A stretch of 64,000 bases of DNA from Candidatus Methanophagales archaeon ANME-1-THS (GTDB taxonomy: Archaea > Halobacteriota > Syntropharchaeia > Alkanophagales > Methanospirareceae), in the NCBI GenBank assembly GCA_004212135.1, contig RXIE01000127.1, positions 1 through 64,000 of the forward strand, written 5' to 3'. The notes beneath the pieces were generated by a model, which saw nothing but the letters and a program-made list of their open reading frames with translations, made no database searches and was not told the DNA's origin. The translations under genes and the position numbers were made by a program. Positions 63,889-64,000 of this stretch are shown one piece after another. Every line of letters starts with the position of its first letter. Position 1 is the first letter of the stretch.

Positions 63889-64000
63889 TTAATCACAGCT
63901 CGTGCTCACGACTTTGACCGGTGCTTCACCCTTTAGCCCGGTGATCAGTTTCATCAACTCGTCCAGCTTCTCGGTGCGCCCTTCAACGCAGAGAACGACC
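63889..64000 (-). CDS. C-terminal end of a small regulator-like protein (NikR/ACT-like), cut by window edge
   Basis: The minus-strand frame reads VVLCVEGRTEKLDELM, LITGLKGEAPVKVVSTSCD and a stop. A strand-helix-strand pattern with a GRTEKLDELMKLITGLKG helix resembles the ferredoxin-like C-terminal domain of NikR or other ACT-type regulators. NikR would fit a nickel-hydrogenase organism, but too little is visible to decide. Confidence 0.4.
   Translation of the reverse strand, partial: VVLCVEGRTEKLDELMKLITGLKGEAPVKVVSTSCD

Overview
The window is archaeal chromosome. Evidence: an archaeal tRNA-Leu(UAA) gene, ribosomal protein L40e, aIF2-gamma, a KEOPS Cgi121-like subunit, PurP-type purine synthesis, archaeal-type HypB, PGF-CTERM surface proteins, TATA-type promoters and GGAGGTGA-type ribosome binding sites. 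A coenzyme M pathway built on cysteate synthase plus a fused sulfopyruvate decarboxylase, together with an acyl-CoA dehydrogenase, points to a methanogen or anaerobic methane/alkane oxidiser of the Methanosarcinales / ANME-1 / Syntropharchaeia neighbourhood. That placement is inference; no diagnostic mcr or rRNA gene is present.

Layout. 0-3.3 kb: a type I CRISPR adaptation module (cas1, cas2, cas4) and a truncated cas8b, all on the minus strand, with no CRISPR array in view. 3.7-6.9 kb: exported proteins (a metzincin-like protease, two paralogous anchored proteins, a PGF-CTERM protein) around tRNA-Leu. 7-10.3 kb: two tandem PurP paralogues and the riboflavin-pathway reductase ArfC. 10.3-12 kb: a patch of decayed genes (frameshifted 2H phosphoesterase, 13-codon phosphoesterase stub, broken CAP-domain gene). 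12-26.9 kb: housekeeping and membrane genes (CooC-like ATPase, two radical SAM enzymes, UbiA, a split RND exporter with its COG1361 surface partner, chorismate synthase, acyl-CoA dehydrogenase). 27-33.8 kb: aIF2-gamma, ClpB, Cgi121, aspartate-semialdehyde dehydrogenase, L40e.

34-46 kb is a hydrogenase island. It holds CooC-like, hypF-hypC-hypD-protease, convergent [NiFe] hydrogenase large and small subunit genes, hypA-hypB (MinD type) and hypE. A degenerate AAA-ATPase/toprim-like cassette is wedged between hypB and hypE. The small subunit has Asp in place of one proximal-cluster Cys and no Tat signal. 46.8-53.7 kb is a phosphate island: DUF47-PiT, PstS, a phosphoesterase, PstCAB and PhoU.

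54-62.6 kb is the most interesting part. Two operons appear to share one operator-promoter. The first encodes an HdrC-HdrB-like protein, a COG1900 (homocysteine-biosynthesis / methanogenesis-marker-16 type) protein, cysteate synthase and fused ComDE. The second encodes a sulfonate/taurine-type ABC transporter. Together they look like a coenzyme M regulon that may include the still unassigned thiol-forming last step. Inside it, an identical 42-nt two-hairpin repeat is inserted in frame in both cysteate synthase and ComDE, adding the same 14-residue peptide to two unrelated enzymes. The two preceding genes share an exact 21-nt coding segment. The window ends with Hsp20 and the C-terminus of a small regulator-like protein.

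Several genes carry single-base indels or in-frame stops (positions near 10378, 11274, 11865, 26985, 43455, 48787 and 48804). Some are probably real decay in accessory DNA; the G-run cases may be assembly errors.
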